A stretch of 64,000 nucleotides of DNA from Roseiarcus sp963775575. Lineage in GTDB: Bacteria; Pseudomonadota; Alphaproteobacteria; Rhizobiales; Beijerinckiaceae. The stretch spans positions 1,054,001 to 1,118,000 of the forward strand of contig CAVZJG010000002.1 in assembly GCA_963775575.1 (NCBI GenBank), read 5' to 3'. How positions within the stretch are numbered: the stretch's first letter is position 1; each line of letters starts with the position of its first letter. The notes beneath the pieces are model-generated. The model was not told the origin of the DNA, made no database searches, and worked only from the letters and a program-made list of their open reading frames with translations. Below, in pieces: positions 63,438 through 64,000 of the stretch. The translations under genes and the position numbers were made by a program.

Positions 63438-64000
63438 ATGCAGCTCATCGGAATGCTCGATTCGCCTTATGTGCGGCGCGTGGCGGTGGCGATGCTCGCC
63501 GCCGGGGTTCCCTTCTCCCACCGGCCGATTTCGCTGTTCCGCCACGTCGACGAATTCACGAAAATCAATCCGCTGCTCAAGGCGCCGACCTTCGTCGCCG
63601 ACGATGGCGCCGTGCTGATGGATTCGAGCGTCATCCTCGACTATCTCGCTTCCGTTTCGCCCGCGCTCGCCGCGTTGACGCCGCGCGCGCCCGCCGCGCG
63701 GCTCGGCGCCTTGCGGGCGACCGGCCTGGCGCTGACCGTGATGGAAAAGGCGGTGCAGCGCCACTACGAGCGGGCGCTGCGGCCGCCCGAAAGGCGCCAC
63801 GAACCCTGGATCGCGCGGGTCGAACGGCAATTGACGGCGGGGCTCGAAGCGCTGGAGCGCGAACTGCCGAACGCCGGCTGGATCGGCAGCGGCGATCTCG
63901 GCCTCGCCGACATCAACCTGGTCTGCGCGTTCGGCTTCACCCAAATCCTGCTCGCCGACATCGTCGACAAGACGCGTTACCCCCGGCTCGCCGCGTTCTC
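63438..64000 (+). CDS. Glutathione S-transferase family protein (cut by window edge)
   Basis: At least 187 residues, with the 3' end outside the window. The N-terminal thioredoxin-like domain starts LIGMLDSPYVRRVAVAMLAA; a PLLKAPTFVADDG cis-Pro and MDSSVILDYLAS glutathione-binding loop follow. The C-terminal helical domain includes GSGDLGLADINLVCAF with the conserved Asp N-cap. CGGAG precedes the ATG. Confidence 0.88.
   Translation, partial: MQLIGMLDSPYVRRVAVAMLAAGVPFSHRPISLFRHVDEFTKINPLLKAPTFVADDGAVLMDSSVILDYLASVSPALAALTPRAPAARLGALRATGLALTVMEKAVQRHYERALRPPERRHEPWIARVERQLTAGLEALERELPNAGWIGSGDLGLADINLVCAFGFTQILLADIVDKTRYPRLAAF

Overview
The window is GC-rich DNA from an alphaproteobacterium, most likely of the order Hyphomicrobiales (Rhizobiales). 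The evidence is a dcw cell-wall/division cluster in the order murC-murB-ddl-ftsQ-ftsA-ftsZ-lpxC-bamD-recN, the order-typical neighbours murA, DUF2948, hisD and UPF0262, and a dnaK-dnaJ-pyrF-dapB block behind an alphaproteobacterial-type sigma-32 promoter. A methanotroph-type family (Methylocystaceae/Beijerinckiaceae) is a guess that the sequence alone does not settle.

Positions 1-23.7 kb are accessory. (a) 1-5.7 kb looks like a DNA-modification/defence locus: a large minus-strand protein, cut by the window edge, carries two RNA-polymerase alpha-CTD-like helix-hairpin-helix segments and a sigma-70 region 4 helix-turn-helix. Facing away from it are a Vsr endonuclease and a C5 cytosine methyltransferase, followed by a convergent winged-helix/trypsin-like protease. 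No restriction nuclease is visible in this locus. (b) 6.2-13.7 kb is a mobile-type cassette: a soluble FtsH-like AAA+ metalloprotease, an excisionase-like protein, a tyrosine recombinase, a strong hairpin, a second truncated recombinase-like protein, a PD-(D/E)XK nuclease-like protein, and a small protein behind two tandem palindromic sites. (c) 13.7-22.2 kb is a block of exported proteins (Rap1a/Tai-like, WD40-like lipoprotein, LprI-like, a 17-repeat Sel1 protein). It is bracketed by two copies of a roughly 210-bp segment that also hold remnants of a restriction-enzyme N-terminal domain and of a second Sel1 gene. (d) 22.2-23.6 kb holds a broken ribbon-helix-helix gene with a 12-base homopolymer, then a hicAB pair.

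Positions 23.8-64 kb are core genome. On the minus strand lie a truncated methyltransferase, UPF0262, hisD, DUF2948, murA, recN, bamD, an ISAs1-type insertion, lpxC, ftsZ, ftsA, ftsQ and ddl. A plus-strand sulfate-assimilation operon (DUF2849, cysI, cysH, DUF934) then separates ddl from murB. It is followed by murB, a glutamine amidotransferase and murC (translationally coupled), a second hicAB, pgm and mazEF.

The plus-strand block dnaK, dnaJ, a PmtA-like methyltransferase, pyrF, DUF1330 and dapB follows, then a Phd/VapC pair, a frameshifted Bax-inhibitor-1 gene, an EmrAB-type efflux pair divergent from its TetR regulator, tRNA-Glu(CTC), an AhpD-like protein, and a glutathione S-transferase cut by the right edge. 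Overlapping ATGA/GTGA junctions are common throughout and indicate tight operons.
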